From: Bacillota bacterium
GTDB taxonomy: Bacteria > Bacillota > Desulfotomaculia > Desulfotomaculales > Pelotomaculaceae
Direction of reading: 5' to 3'
DNA length: 62,259 nt
Assembly (NCBI GenBank): GCA_029555205.1
Contig: JAKPTB010000050.1
Coordinates: 1-62,259 of the forward strand
Both the position numbers and the translations under genes were made by a program. Shown one piece after another: positions 1 through 8,538 of this stretch (position 1 is the first letter of the stretch; each line of letters begins with the position of its first letter). Under the pieces are notes generated by a model. The model ran no database searches. It was not told the origin of the DNA and saw nothing but the letters and a program-made list of their open reading frames with translations.

Positions 1-1166
1 CGATTGCCCCAGAACAGCATTTCCTGCACCTGACAGTTACCTTCAAAGTCCACAGCGATACCCACCGGGTACTGGTAGCGGGAGTATTCTCCAGGCATTA
101 CCGTCCCGGCCGTAGCAACACCGACCCCGCTGCCGAAGTAACGCCTTACGGCAGCGGCCATTTGAGCAACCACCTCTTTTGTATCCCCATCCGGGGGAGG
201 GATAGCTCCCTGGAAAAGACCTGAGGGCAGCAAACCCGGCTGATTTCCGGGCAGGACCAACCCGCCGCTAAAGGTTTGTACGGCGGATGGATCGCTCACA
301 AACATGTGAGCCAGCTGTCCGCCGGTGAACGCCTCCAGCAGGGAAACCTGCAGGCCACCCCGGAGCAACAGGCGGCCCACCACAGCCGGCAGGGTCTCTT
401 CGTCCACACCATAAACATAACCCTGGAGGCGCTGTCTTACGGCCCTTTCCATTTCGTCGATGACCCGGACCGCAGCTTCCTTGCCGTCTGCTTTCGCTGT
501 AATGCGCAGGTGAATCTCACCCTCTTTGGCGCAGGGCGCCACTGTGGGGCTGGAGCTGTTCAGCAGTTCGCCCAGCCTTTCAGCCAGGACCGACTCGCCC
601 AGGCCGCAAATTTTTAAGACCAGTGAATGAATTGTGCCCAGCTGGTCCGGAAAGCGTCTCTTCAGGTAGGGAATAACCTGTTCGTCCAGCATTATGTTAA
701 ATTCAGCCGGGGGCCCGGGCAGCAGGAAGAATGTTTTACCGCTGTGCTCCAGAACGATTCCCGGAGCCGTCCCCACAGGATTATCAAGCGCCGTCCCGCC
801 AGCGGGGATCAGGGCCTGCTTTAAGTTGGCACCGGGCATGGGAATGTTCCGGGCCAGGTAAAACCTGCGGACAATTGCCAGGGCAGCCGGGTCCTGGACG
901 AGGGGAAGTCCCAGGGCCAGGCCCAGGGCCTCCCGGCTGATATCGTCCTCCGTGGGGCCCAGGCCGCCCCCGACAAAGATCACTTCGGCCCTCGCAGCAG
1001 CCTGGCGGATTGCTTCAGCGCAGCGCTCCAGGTTGTCCCCCACTGTAACCTGATGATACAGATCAAAGCCGTGGGAAGCCAGGGCCTGCTGTAAATACTG
1101 GGCGTTTGTGTTTAAAATTTGCCCGAGCAAAAGTTCTGTTCCGGTAAAAATGACTTCGGTTTTCAA
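1..1166 (-). CDS. cinA: CinA family protein (3' end outside window)
   Basis: Competence/damage-inducible protein CinA: an N-terminal MoaB/MogA-like molybdopterin-binding domain, which in the family carries ADP-ribose or NMN-related pyrophosphatase activity, and a C-terminal NMN amidohydrolase (PncC-like) domain. The start is a TTG preceded by GGGAGGAG about 11 bases upstream; the protein begins MKTEVIFTGTELLLGQ and has GGGLGPTEDD near residue 70, both classic for the N-terminal domain. About 388 codons are visible and the end lies beyond base 1. The C-terminal domain is odd: the usual AES-x-TGG reads LEAFTGG, and the following Tyr and Lys positions read Pro and Gly (GGLVLPGNQPG), so the deamidase active site looks lost. 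The family call is firm; the catalytic loss is inferred from motif comparison. Confidence 0.9.
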   Translation of the reverse strand, partial: MKTEVIFTGTELLLGQILNTNAQYLQQALASHGFDLYHQVTVGDNLERCAEAIRQAAARAEVIFVGGGLGPTEDDISREALGLALGLPLVQDPAALAIVRRFYLARNIPMPGANLKQALIPAGGTALDNPVGTAPGIVLEHSGKTFFLLPGPPAEFNIMLDEQVIPYLKRRFPDQLGTIHSLVLKICGLGESVLAERLGELLNSSSPTVAPCAKEGEIHLRITAKADGKEAAVRVIDEMERAVRQRLQGYVYGVDEETLPAVVGRLLLRGGLQVSLLEAFTGGQLAHMFVSDPSAVQTFSGGLVLPGNQPGLLPSGLFQGAIPPPDGDTKEVVAQMAAAVRRYFGSGVGVATAGTVMPGEYSRYQYPVGIAVDFEGNCQVQEMLFWGN

Positions 1167-1557
1167 ATTATTTATACTCCTCCCGGTTCATTTTAAGATC
1201 AATCTGGAAAATGACTTTCTTTTTGTTCCAGGTCTTTTGTATTGAGCATTCTCCAGGTTTCTAAGGACATTTTGTGGGAATTATTCAATCCAGAGACCTT
1301 GCTGCAGAAGCGGCGCCAGGATAAAGGATTAAACCACAAAGAAGCATTCTCCATAATAAATATCGCAGAAATTCAAAACACCTTTGGATTCAACGGGCAG
1401 CTGATTAATCCTCCCTGCCGCTGTTTTCCCGGAAGATTCTTCCCCAAAAAGCATTTTAATGACGTTAATAAAACGCCGGATTTTCAGGTAGGGACGAAAA
1501 CCGCCCGGCAATCCCGGCTCAGCACAGGTTAAATTACCTTTGGATCCCGCCCCGGCA
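1167..1557. other. Intergenic region, no gene recognised
   Basis: About 390 bases between the cinA start and the tetR stop. Open frames of 80-96 codons exist on both strands, but neither has a convincing ribosome site or a recognisable family. I see no strong terminator or riboswitch. Confidence 0.5.
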
Positions 1558-2166
1558 TCAGTGTCCCTGGGCCTCAATAAATTTTAATTCCCCTTTACCC
1601 TGCTCATCGACAATGCCGTACAAAAATATTTCAAAGAGGGACTGAACGGTTTTTTCCGGGGACAGGTTTTGCTCTATGATAAACCCGGGGTTTACGACGG
1701 ACCTGATCGCCGCGAGCAGGGCTGTGGTAAAGATCGCCGGTTCGATGTCTTTGAGATGACCCCTTTGATCGCTTGCTAAAATCTGTTCAAAAGCCTGCTG
1801 GATTTTCCGGGCCCGGAACTGCTCAACCCGTTCCCAGAGGTGAGGGTAATTTTTCTCCAGATCATAAAGAAACGGAACATTAATCCGTTTCATATTCCGC
1901 AGTACGGCGTGGATTGCGCCACTGAGTTGCTCAACAGAACTGGTTGAAGAGTTCAGCGCCGCTAAGATTTCCTGCTCAATTTCAGACATGATGTCTTCCA
2001 TTACGGTAACAACCATCTCATCTTTGCTTTTAAAATAACGGTAGATGGTCCTTTTACTGATGCCGCAGCGGGCCGCCAATTCATCCACGGTAACCCCGGA
2101 AAATCCCCGCTCCATAGCCATATCCCTGAAAGCCTGGCTTACTCTTTCCCTGTAATCTACAGTCAA
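1558..2166 (-). CDS. TetR/AcrR family transcriptional regulator
   Basis: Helix-turn-helix repressor of about 202 residues. The DNA-binding helix-turn-helix is clear near residues 30-52 (VDELAARCGISKRTIYRYFK); the rest is an all-helical ligand and dimerisation domain. The start is taken as TTG at 2166 because AGGAGG lies 9 bases upstream of it; a longer frame to 2211 would place this ribosome site inside the gene. It is the last gene of the minus-strand exporter operon, as CecR accompanies YbhGFSR in enterobacteria. It probably represses the operon by binding the palindrome at 6371-6400 and is released by an exporter substrate. The target and ligand are inferred. Confidence 0.88.
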   Translation of the reverse strand: MTVDYRERVSQAFRDMAMERGFSGVTVDELAARCGISKRTIYRYFKSKDEMVVTVMEDIMSEIEQEILAALNSSTSSVEQLSGAIHAVLRNMKRINVPFLYDLEKNYPHLWERVEQFRARKIQQAFEQILASDQRGHLKDIEPAIFTTALLAAIRSVVNPGFIIEQNLSPEKTVQSLFEIFLYGIVDEQGKGELKFIEAQGH

Positions 2167-2264
2167 ACAACAGCACCTCCTGCTCCATCCAAAAAGTCCC
2201 CCTTTGCGCAACCCCGGTACAGTACCGGCGCCGCAGGCAAAAAGCCGCCCTGCTCAATTTAGAT

Positions 2265-3374
2265 CTAAGCAATTCTCTTTTTAAATTTGATAATGCTCAG
2301 GGCCATTATGACAACAGAAAAGACAAACAGCGCCACCACCTGGGGGAAAAGATAAGAGAATCCTATTCCCTTCAGAACTATGCCTCGGATGATAACCAGA
2401 TAATAAGTCAGCGGGAGTAAGTTGCCGATGTACTGGATAATCAGGGGCATAGCCTCCCGGGGAAACAGAAAGCCCGACAGCATGATGCTGGGCAGCATCA
2501 CGAAGAATGACATCTGAAAAGCCTGCATTTGGGTCCTGGCGATGTTTGAAATGAATATGCCAAAACCCAGCGAGGCGGTAATGAAAAACAGGGTCAATAA
2601 ATAAAGTTCCAGCAGGCTGCCCCGTACAGGCACATCAAAGACAAGCGTACCCACCAGAAGGGCTACGGTAATCTGAATGTAGCCCAGGGCAATGTATGGA
2701 ACAACCTTTCCGATCATGAGCTCATAGGAGCGGACGGGTGTAACCAGCAACTGCTCCAGGGTACCCCTTTCGCGCTCCCGGACAATGCCCATGGATGTCA
2801 TCATCACCATGGTCATGGTCACGATAATCCCCAGGATAGCCGGCACCATGTAAAAGGCCGTAATCCCATCCGGATTGTACCAGGGCCGCACCCTGATGTC
2901 GTAGGGCAATTGCTGGATATGGGTTTTCTGGATCAAAATCTTTTGTGATTTCAAAAGCCCGATGGAATTGGCAATGGCTATGGCCGAATTGGCCACCATA
3001 TTGTCGCTTGCGTCCACCAGCACCTGAACGGAAGCTGATTCGCCCCTTCTCAGATTCCGGTCGAAATCCGGCGGGAGAATAATTCCCACCTTCGCTTTTC
3101 CGCTATCAATGAGTTCTGTTACCTCACTGTACCCTTTGGCCGTATAGGTGAGATCAAAATAACCCGAAGCTGTGAAGGACTCCAGCAGGTCCCTGCTTTC
3201 AGGGGACAGGGACTGGTCAAAAACAGCGGTGGGAATGTGTTTTACCTCGGTTTGAATGGCATAGCCGAATAAAAGCAGCTGCACCAGGGGCAGCATGAAA
3301 ACCATGCCCAAAGTCAACCTGTCCCGCATCATTTGCAGACATTCTTTTTTTAAAATGGCCAGGATCCTGCTCAT
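2265..3374 (-). CDS. ABC-2 type exporter permease (YbhR/YhhJ-like)
   Basis: Integral membrane permease of 369 residues. One N-terminal membrane helix (about 22-41) is followed by a large extracytoplasmic domain (about 42-175) and five hydrophobic segments in the C-terminal half, with the ABC-2 signature around RERERGTLEQLLVTPV. The ATG start directly follows the TAA of the upstream ATPase gene, so the two are translationally coupled. Related enterobacterial systems use two permeases (YbhS, YbhR); only one is present here, so it may work as a homodimer. With the ATPases and the membrane fusion protein it should export a lipophilic drug, solvent or lipid; the substrate cannot be told from sequence. 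Confidence 0.88.
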   Translation of the reverse strand: MSRILAILKKECLQMMRDRLTLGMVFMLPLVQLLLFGYAIQTEVKHIPTAVFDQSLSPESRDLLESFTASGYFDLTYTAKGYSEVTELIDSGKAKVGIILPPDFDRNLRRGESASVQVLVDASDNMVANSAIAIANSIGLLKSQKILIQKTHIQQLPYDIRVRPWYNPDGITAFYMVPAILGIIVTMTMVMMTSMGIVRERERGTLEQLLVTPVRSYELMIGKVVPYIALGYIQITVALLVGTLVFDVPVRGSLLELYLLTLFFITASLGFGIFISNIARTQMQAFQMSFFVMLPSIMLSGFLFPREAMPLIIQYIGNLLPLTYYLVIIRGIVLKGIGFSYLFPQVVALFVFSVVIMALSIIKFKKRIA

Positions 3375-4292
3375 TTAGGACACCTGCCTTTTGGCCTGTC
3401 CGGCCAGGTGAATAAACACATCCTCCAGGGAGGGACTGATGATTGCCGCAGTGGTTCCTGTATATTGCTCGAACAGCTCCAGGTCCTTTGCCGATTCCAG
3501 CAGAACATGCAGAAGGGGACCATGAACAGAGCACTCCTTTACGTAGGGGAGTTTTTCAATCTCCCCTGTCCTGTGCAGGGCGTCCGGCAGTTCGACCTCC
3601 ACCAGACAACCCTTGATCACCTTGTTTTTCAAGTTGCCGGGCGTGTCGTTAGCAATTAGCGTCCCCTCGGAGATGAAGGCGATATTGTAACACCGTTCCG
3701 CCTCGTCCATAAAGTGGGTGGTGACTATAACCGTAACACCATCGCCGGCCAGCCTCTGAATGATCTCGAAAAACATACGCCTGCTGACGGGGCTGATCCC
3801 GCTGGTGGGTTCGTCCAGAAACAGGAGGGATGGCCTGGAAATAAGGGCGCAACCCATGGCTAACCTCTGTTTGAAACCTCCGCTCAGGTTGGCCACAAGC
3901 TCGTTCTCTCTCCCCTCCAGGAGAGACAGTTCAAGCATTTCGGCTATCCGCTTTTTCCGCTCGCGGTAGGGAATGCTGTACATACCCGCATAGAAATCCA
4001 GGTTCTCAAAGACTGTCAGGTCGTCATACAGGCTGAATTTCTGGGACATATAGCCAATGTTCTGTTTAATTTTTTCAGCATCCCGGCTTAAGTCGTAACC
4101 CAGTACGGTGCCGGAACCCGATGTGGGCGCTAAAATACCGCAGAGCATTCGAATGGTCGTAGTTTTCCCGGATCCGTTGGGACCCAGGAAACCGAATATT
4201 TCCCCCCGCTTGATCCGGATGCTGATTTTATTGACGGCGGTAAAAGAACCGAAATTCCTGGTAAGATCCTGGGTGGTGACGACGTATTCCAC
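3375..4292 (-). CDS. ABC exporter ATPase (catalytic partner)
   Basis: ATP-binding subunit of 305 residues. Walker A is GPNGSGKTT, the signature motif LSGGFKQRLA, Walker B LLFLDEPTSG, and the switch histidine is present in VTTHFMDEAE. The D-loop reads SGISPVS where most relatives have SGVDP. It starts with GTG immediately after the stop codon of the preceding ATPase gene. In the E. coli YbhF protein two such ATPase domains are fused in one chain; here they are separate neighbouring genes. The intact switch histidine suggests that this subunit carries the hydrolysing site. Confidence 0.92.
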   Translation of the reverse strand: MEYVVTTQDLTRNFGSFTAVNKISIRIKRGEIFGFLGPNGSGKTTTIRMLCGILAPTSGSGTVLGYDLSRDAEKIKQNIGYMSQKFSLYDDLTVFENLDFYAGMYSIPYRERKKRIAEMLELSLLEGRENELVANLSGGFKQRLAMGCALISRPSLLFLDEPTSGISPVSRRMFFEIIQRLAGDGVTVIVTTHFMDEAERCYNIAFISEGTLIANDTPGNLKNKVIKGCLVEVELPDALHRTGEIEKLPYVKECSVHGPLLHVLLESAKDLELFEQYTGTTAAIISPSLEDVFIHLAGQAKRQVS

Positions 4293-5204
4293 TTAAACCA
4301 CCTCTTTTTCCGCCAGGGAGACGAAAACATCCTCGATGGAAGGCGGTATTTCTCTTATCTGGACGAGGTTTATCCCCATATCTTCAATCTTTTTGATCAT
4401 AGCAGCCCGGGCCTGCTCTACATTGGAAACCACCACATGAAAGCGGTCACCAAAAAAATAGACGTCTTTTACTTCTTCCAGACCCCTGAGAAAGTCCAGG
4501 AAAGGGGTATCTGCCTTTATTTCCATAATTTTAAAGGGAAAGCTCTTTTTTAAGCCGGCCGGTGTGTCCACAGATACGATCTTTCCCCTGTCCATAAAGG
4601 CAACAAGCTTGCATAGTTCAGCCTCATCCATATAAGGAGTGGAGACCAGGATTGTAATTCCCTCCCTGTTCAGCTGGTAAATGATTCTCCAGAATTCCTT
4701 CCGGGACGCCGGGTCCACCCCGATGGTGGGCTCATCAAGAAACAGCATCTCCGGCCTGGCTATGAGGGCGCAGGTTAAAGCAAGCTTTTGCTTCATTCCC
4801 CCGGACAGGTCATCGGCAAACCTTTTTTTAAATTTAATTAGTTTGGTCAGCTCCAGTATTTCGTCGGCCCGCTGGTTGATTACGGCCCGCTCAAGGTTAT
4901 ATAAAGCTCCAAAAAAATGAATGTTTTCCATAACTGTAAGGTCCCCGTACAGGCTGAACTTCTGAGGCATGTAGCCGAAGCTCCGGGCAGCGCCACCCGG
5001 GACCTTTTTTCCGGTTATGTTCAAGTACCTGACGCTTCCTCCGGTGGGGGTGATAATGCCGCAGAGCATCCGGATCAGGGTTGTTTTACCGGCCCCGTCC
5101 GGTCCCACCAGGCCAAAAATGTCACCTTTATTTATTTTGATTGAAACCCGGTCAACAGCCGTCAGTTTGCCGAAGACTCTGGTCAAGGAATCAGTTTCAA
5201 TCAT
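4293..5204 (-). CDS. ABC exporter ATPase (degenerate H-loop)
   Basis: ATP-binding subunit of 303 residues with Walker [10 protein letters not shown], signature [10 protein letters not shown] and Walker [11 protein letters not shown]. The H-loop reads [12 protein letters not shown]: a proline stands where the switch histidine normally is. Paired with the following ATPase, this suggests an asymmetric heterodimer with one weak and one active site. It is the second gene of the operon after the membrane fusion protein, separated from it by 136 bases with no obvious terminator. Confidence 0.92.
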   Translation of the reverse strand: MIETDSLTRVFGKLTAVDRVSIKINKGDIFGLVGPDGAGKTTLIRMLCGIITPTGGSVRYLNITGKKVPGGAARSFGYMPQKFSLYGDLTVMENIHFFGALYNLERAVINQRADEILELTKLIKFKKRFADDLSGGMKQKLALTCALIARPEMLFLDEPTIGVDPASRKEFWRIIYQLNREGITILVSTPYMDEAELCKLVAFMDRGKIVSVDTPAGLKKSFPFKIMEIKADTPFLDFLRGLEEVKDVYFFGDRFHVVVSNVEQARAAMIKKIEDMGINLVQIREIPPSIEDVFVSLAEKEVV

Positions 5205-5340
5205 CAGGTCACCCCTTTACAAAATTAAACAAGGTAATTTCCATAGGGGATGCTTGTTCTAAGCTGGAAGTCTTTCCTTAAATTAAGCCTTTAGGAACAC
5301 CAGTCCAGGATCCGGTAATATTTTTATTTACTGTCAGGAA

Positions 5341-6327
5341 TCAGACTCCGGGGGAAGCGAATGAGACGTCCGCCGGCATACCGGGTTTTAAAACACCACT
5401 TTCGTCGTTAATTCTGATCTTTACAGCATAAACAATGTTGGTGCGCTCTTTTTTTGTCTGGATCATCTTTGGCGTGTACTCCCCCTGGGTGGCAATCTCT
5501 TCCACGAAACCTTCATATACAACAGGGCTTCCGCTGACTGTAAAAGTTACCCTTTGACCCAGTTTGACTTCAGGCAAGTTATCGGTGGGTATATAAACTT
5601 TAATCCACATTTCAGCCAAATTGGCGATGGTTGCCACTGCGGACCCGGCTTGAATATATTCACCCTGCTCAAAATTTCTGGTAAGCACTACGCCGTCTAT
5701 GGGACTAATAATCCTGGTATCGGCCAGCAGCGCCTCTGATGCTTTCAAGACGGCGCTATTCCGCTCCAGCTCGGCTCTGGCTGCATCAATCTGCTCCGGC
5801 CTGCTGCCGGATTGCAGGAGATTGAGCCTCGTCCGGGAGGAATCAAGCTGATTCTGAGCCTGCCTGTAGGCATAATCTGCTTTTTCCAGGTCCGCCTGGG
5901 AAATTGCCTTTGCTTCATGGAGGGCTACAGCCCTTTCGTAGTCCCTGGCTGCTTGCTCGAGCTGGAGTTGGGCCGTGCTGACGGCAATTTCCATTTCCTG
6001 GATTTCCTGTTGCCGGGCACCGGACAGAAGATCGTCCAGTTGAGCCCGGGCCCTCAATACACCAAGGGCGTCCCTCTCCCTCTGGGCAATTAAATCATTG
6101 CGCTCCAGCGTGGCAATAAGCTGGCCCTTCTTAACCGGATCCCCCGCCTTAATTGTGAAATTCTGCAGGGTACCCGGCAGCTTTGCCGTCAACTGCACCT
6201 GGGTAGCCTCAATGGTTCCGGTGGCTTCCAGGCCTTGCACCGGTCCTTCCCAGTACCGGAGATATCCCCAGTAAGCGCCGGCCCCAAGAAGGACGACCAG
6301 TATGATAAGCATAAATTTCCTTCTCAT
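5341..6327 (-). CDS. HlyD/YbhG-type membrane fusion protein
   Basis: Periplasmic-adaptor-like protein of 328 residues: one N-terminal membrane anchor (about 5-22), a lipoyl/barrel-sandwich half starting at GTIEATQVQLTAKLPGTLQ, a long coiled-coil hairpin (about 75-185), then the second lipoyl half (IISPIDGVVLTRNFEQGEY) and a beta-barrel domain. The start is the ATG at 6327, preceded by AGGAGGG 5-7 bases upstream; an ATG 7 codons earlier would contain that ribosome site. It is the first gene of the exporter operon. In a Gram-positive cell the adaptor would sit outside the membrane and connect to the wall rather than to an outer-membrane channel. Confidence 0.9.
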   Translation of the reverse strand: MRRKFMLIILVVLLGAGAYWGYLRYWEGPVQGLEATGTIEATQVQLTAKLPGTLQNFTIKAGDPVKKGQLIATLERNDLIAQRERDALGVLRARAQLDDLLSGARQQEIQEMEIAVSTAQLQLEQAARDYERAVALHEAKAISQADLEKADYAYRQAQNQLDSSRTRLNLLQSGSRPEQIDAARAELERNSAVLKASEALLADTRIISPIDGVVLTRNFEQGEYIQAGSAVATIANLAEMWIKVYIPTDNLPEVKLGQRVTFTVSGSPVVYEGFVEEIATQGEYTPKMIQTKKERTNIVYAVKIRINDESGVLKPGMPADVSFASPGV

Positions 6328-6370
6328 CCTTACCCTCCTGTTAAACAAGTTAATCAGTTGGTAATTAACG

Positions 6371-6400
6371 GGTAAACTATTGTCACTATTGTAGTTTACC
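6371..6400. promoter_or_regulatory. 30-bp palindromic operator upstream of exporter operon
   Basis: Perfect inverted repeat GGTAAACTA-N12-TAGTTTACC, 44 bases upstream of the membrane fusion protein start. The spacer contains part of a direct repeat (ACTATTGT twice). Size and position fit a TetR-family operator bound by two dimers, as with QacR. The cognate protein is most simply the TetR regulator at 1558-2166; this link is inferred. Confidence 0.65.
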
Positions 6401-6672
6401 AGGTGTAAAAATCATATCATTTACGTGGACGCCTGGCAATGCCGAGAAACCACAAATATTAATAAAACCTGGGTACCGGTGAATTATAAAACTGATAAGG
6501 AACCTGTCGGGCTCCAAACACCATTGCTATCACCGAATAAGTATTATAATTCTTCCGGTTATTGGAGTAAGCGGCTGTGCCGGTGCGTCAGTAAAATCAG
6601 CCGGATGATATATTTACATAATTTGGTAATTAATGTATAGTAAAAGGAAATTAATTCAAACGGAGGGCTGTA
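6401..6672. other. Intergenic region between divergent genes
   Basis: About 270 bases between the exporter operator and the lspA-like gene. It should hold both promoters. A 71-codon open frame (from 6425) has no ribosome site and no recognisable family, and I do not call it a gene. Confidence 0.4.
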
Positions 6673-7146
6673 ATGAAAAAATCTTTTCCCTTCTGGACGG
6701 CGGTGGGTGTGTTCCTTGCCGATAAAACCTTCCAGGGTATTGCCCTCTGGGGGTCAATGCAGGCGAAGGACATATACAATTACGCCATATGTTTCTACCC
6801 GGCGTTAAATGACTATAACATTATCAATACGCCCATGCGAATTTTGCTGCTTCTGCTCCTCACAGGCTGCCTTTATATCCTTTTGAAATATTGTTCGTCC
6901 TCAAAGAACCAGGATCTCCTCCTGGGAGTGGGCTTTGTTGCTGGTGGCGCCTTCAGCAACAGCATATCCTGGATTCTTCAGGGTTCTGTGGTGGATTATA
7001 TCGGTTTTTTTACTCCCAATTATGACCTCATTGTCAATCTGGCAGACCTGGCCTACATTTCAGGCACGCTCCTGGTTCTTTCAGGTGTAGCAAGGGAAGT
7101 GTTAGGGATGCTGGGGAAAATCCGCAAAAGGGTACCGGGAAACTAA
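6673..7146 (+). CDS. LspA-like membrane protein (signal peptidase II fold, altered active site)
   Basis: Polytopic membrane protein of 157 residues with four hydrophobic segments and the order of motifs seen in lipoprotein signal peptidase: an N-terminal helix with Asp-Lys (FLADKTFQG), GGAFSNSIS where LspA has GGA-x-GN-x-x-DR, VVDYIGF, and NLADLAY near the C-terminus. The Asp of the N-x-x-D-R motif is replaced by Ser and the Arg by Trp, while VVD and NLAD remain. The ribosome site CGGAGGG is well placed. It stands alone between divergent or convergent operons. It may be a non-proteolytic paralogue or a specialised peptidase; the housekeeping lspA is presumably elsewhere. Confidence 0.7.
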   Translation: MKKSFPFWTAVGVFLADKTFQGIALWGSMQAKDIYNYAICFYPALNDYNIINTPMRILLLLLLTGCLYILLKYCSSSKNQDLLLGVGFVAGGAFSNSISWILQGSVVDYIGFFTPNYDLIVNLADLAYISGTLLVLSGVAREVLGMLGKIRKRVPGN

Positions 7147-7526
7147 GTTATTAAGTTATTGAGGCGTTTCCCCATGTGGAATATTGCTGCATCTGATACC
7201 TTTATTGTCACCTGTTGCTGCTGAATACTCTTTGCCGGTGTCCTCAGCAAAGAGGAATTCCTGTTTGTTACCCCTCTGAATTACATGGCATACCAGACCT
7301 TCTTCTTAAAAGCCAGGGATGCGTCCCATAATAAGGACACCTCCTGCCTTCATTTAACAGGAAGCGCCCCATGACTCAAGATCTAAATAATTCGTAAATT
7401 CAGTAACTCAGATCTCAATAGCTTCGTTTTACCATACCGCTAGCTGCGCCGCCAACGTAAGGGACTGAAAAGAAAGCATTTTTCCAGGTAGCCAGCGGGG
7501 CAGGAATGATCGCAACATGCAATGAC
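7147..7526. other. Intergenic region, no gene recognised
   Basis: About 380 bases between two genes that converge. No open frame with a ribosome site and no clear intrinsic terminator is visible. Confidence 0.4.
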
Positions 7527-8522
7527 TTAATAACTTAAGTACCCGGAACACTCTTTGACGGCCTGGATTAGTTGGGCTTCGTCGGGTATGTAAAACTGCT
7601 CCAGGGGTGGACTGCAGGGAACAGGTATATCGGGCGCCGTCACTCTTTTAACCGGGGCTTTGAGGGCGCTGAAAGCTTCCTCGGCCACCAGGGCGCAGAT
7701 TTCGCCGCCAAAACCGCCCGTGCGGGTGGCCTCGTGCAGCACAACCAGCCTTCCTGTTTTTTCTACTGATTTTAAAATGGTTTCCTTGTCCAGGGGTACC
7801 AGTGTCCGCAAGTCGACGATCTCAACTTCGATACCTTCCTGACTGAGCATCCCCGCCGCTTTAAAAGCCGTGCCCAGCATTTTGGACCAGGTTACTACCG
7901 TCACGTCCCGGCCCTGCCTCTTGACGTCGGCTACCCCGAGGGGAATTGTGTAATCTTCTTCCGGCACCGGGCTGGGGAAAAAGTAAAGTCCCATATCTTC
8001 AATAAAAATAACAGGGTTGTCGTCCCGGATGGCTGACTTTAAGAGCCCCTTGGCGTCAGCCGCAGTCCCGGGCATAACCACTTTCAACCCCGGGCTGTGG
8101 GCGGCCCAGGCCTCCAGGTTGTGGCAATGCTGGCAGCCTGCCCCGCCGCCGGCGCCGCTTTTCATCCGGACCACCAGCGGGAAGGAGCTTTTACCCCCTG
8201 ACAGGTAGCGCAGCTTGGCTGCGTGGTTCACTATCTGGTCGGAGGCCAGGGTAAAAAACGGGCTGAACATAATTTCCACAACCGGCCGTAGGCCCATGAC
8301 GGAAGCCCCCACGGCCAGTCCGGCAATGGCCTGTTCGGATACCGGCGTGTCTTTCACCCGGTCAGGTCCGAACTCTTTTAAAAGCCCATAAGTGGGCATG
8401 ACCGGACTCTCGTGGATGGATACCCCAATCCCCTCACCGGCGATAAAAACCTTGGGGTCCCTGCGCATCTCTTCGGCAAGGGCCTGCCGGACAGCCTGGC
8501 CCATGGTGATCGTTTGCATCAT
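7527..8522 (-). CDS. TPP-dependent 2-oxoacid/acetoin dehydrogenase E1, beta subunit
   Basis: Beta subunit of 331 residues of a heterotetrameric thiamine-diphosphate dehydrogenase (acetoin, pyruvate or branched-chain 2-oxoacid type). It opens with TITMGQAVRQALAEEM and FIAGEGIG, and contains RPVVEIMFSPFF, the CQHCHNLEAW segment and DLRTLVPLD, all typical. The start is one of two adjacent ATGs behind AAAGGGAG; upstream extension of the frame would run into the alpha gene. It follows the alpha gene by 16 bases. No E2 or E3 gene is nearby, so the acyl acceptor is unknown. Confidence 0.9.
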   Translation of the reverse strand: MMQTITMGQAVRQALAEEMRRDPKVFIAGEGIGVSIHESPVMPTYGLLKEFGPDRVKDTPVSEQAIAGLAVGASVMGLRPVVEIMFSPFFTLASDQIVNHAAKLRYLSGGKSSFPLVVRMKSGAGGGAGCQHCHNLEAWAAHSPGLKVVMPGTAADAKGLLKSAIRDDNPVIFIEDMGLYFFPSPVPEEDYTIPLGVADVKRQGRDVTVVTWSKMLGTAFKAAGMLSQEGIEVEIVDLRTLVPLDKETILKSVEKTGRLVVLHEATRTGGFGGEICALVAEEAFSALKAPVKRVTAPDIPVPCSPPLEQFYIPDEAQLIQAVKECSGYLSY

Positions 8523-8538
8523 ACCACTCCCTTTCTTT

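Noticed and set aside
6425..6640. 71-codon open frame upstream of the lspA-like gene
   Set aside because: No ribosome site, no family resemblance and atypical composition; treated as intergenic.
6421..6660. c-di-GMP or cobalamin riboswitch upstream of the lspA-like gene
   Set aside because: The conserved core sequences of those RNAs could not be found.
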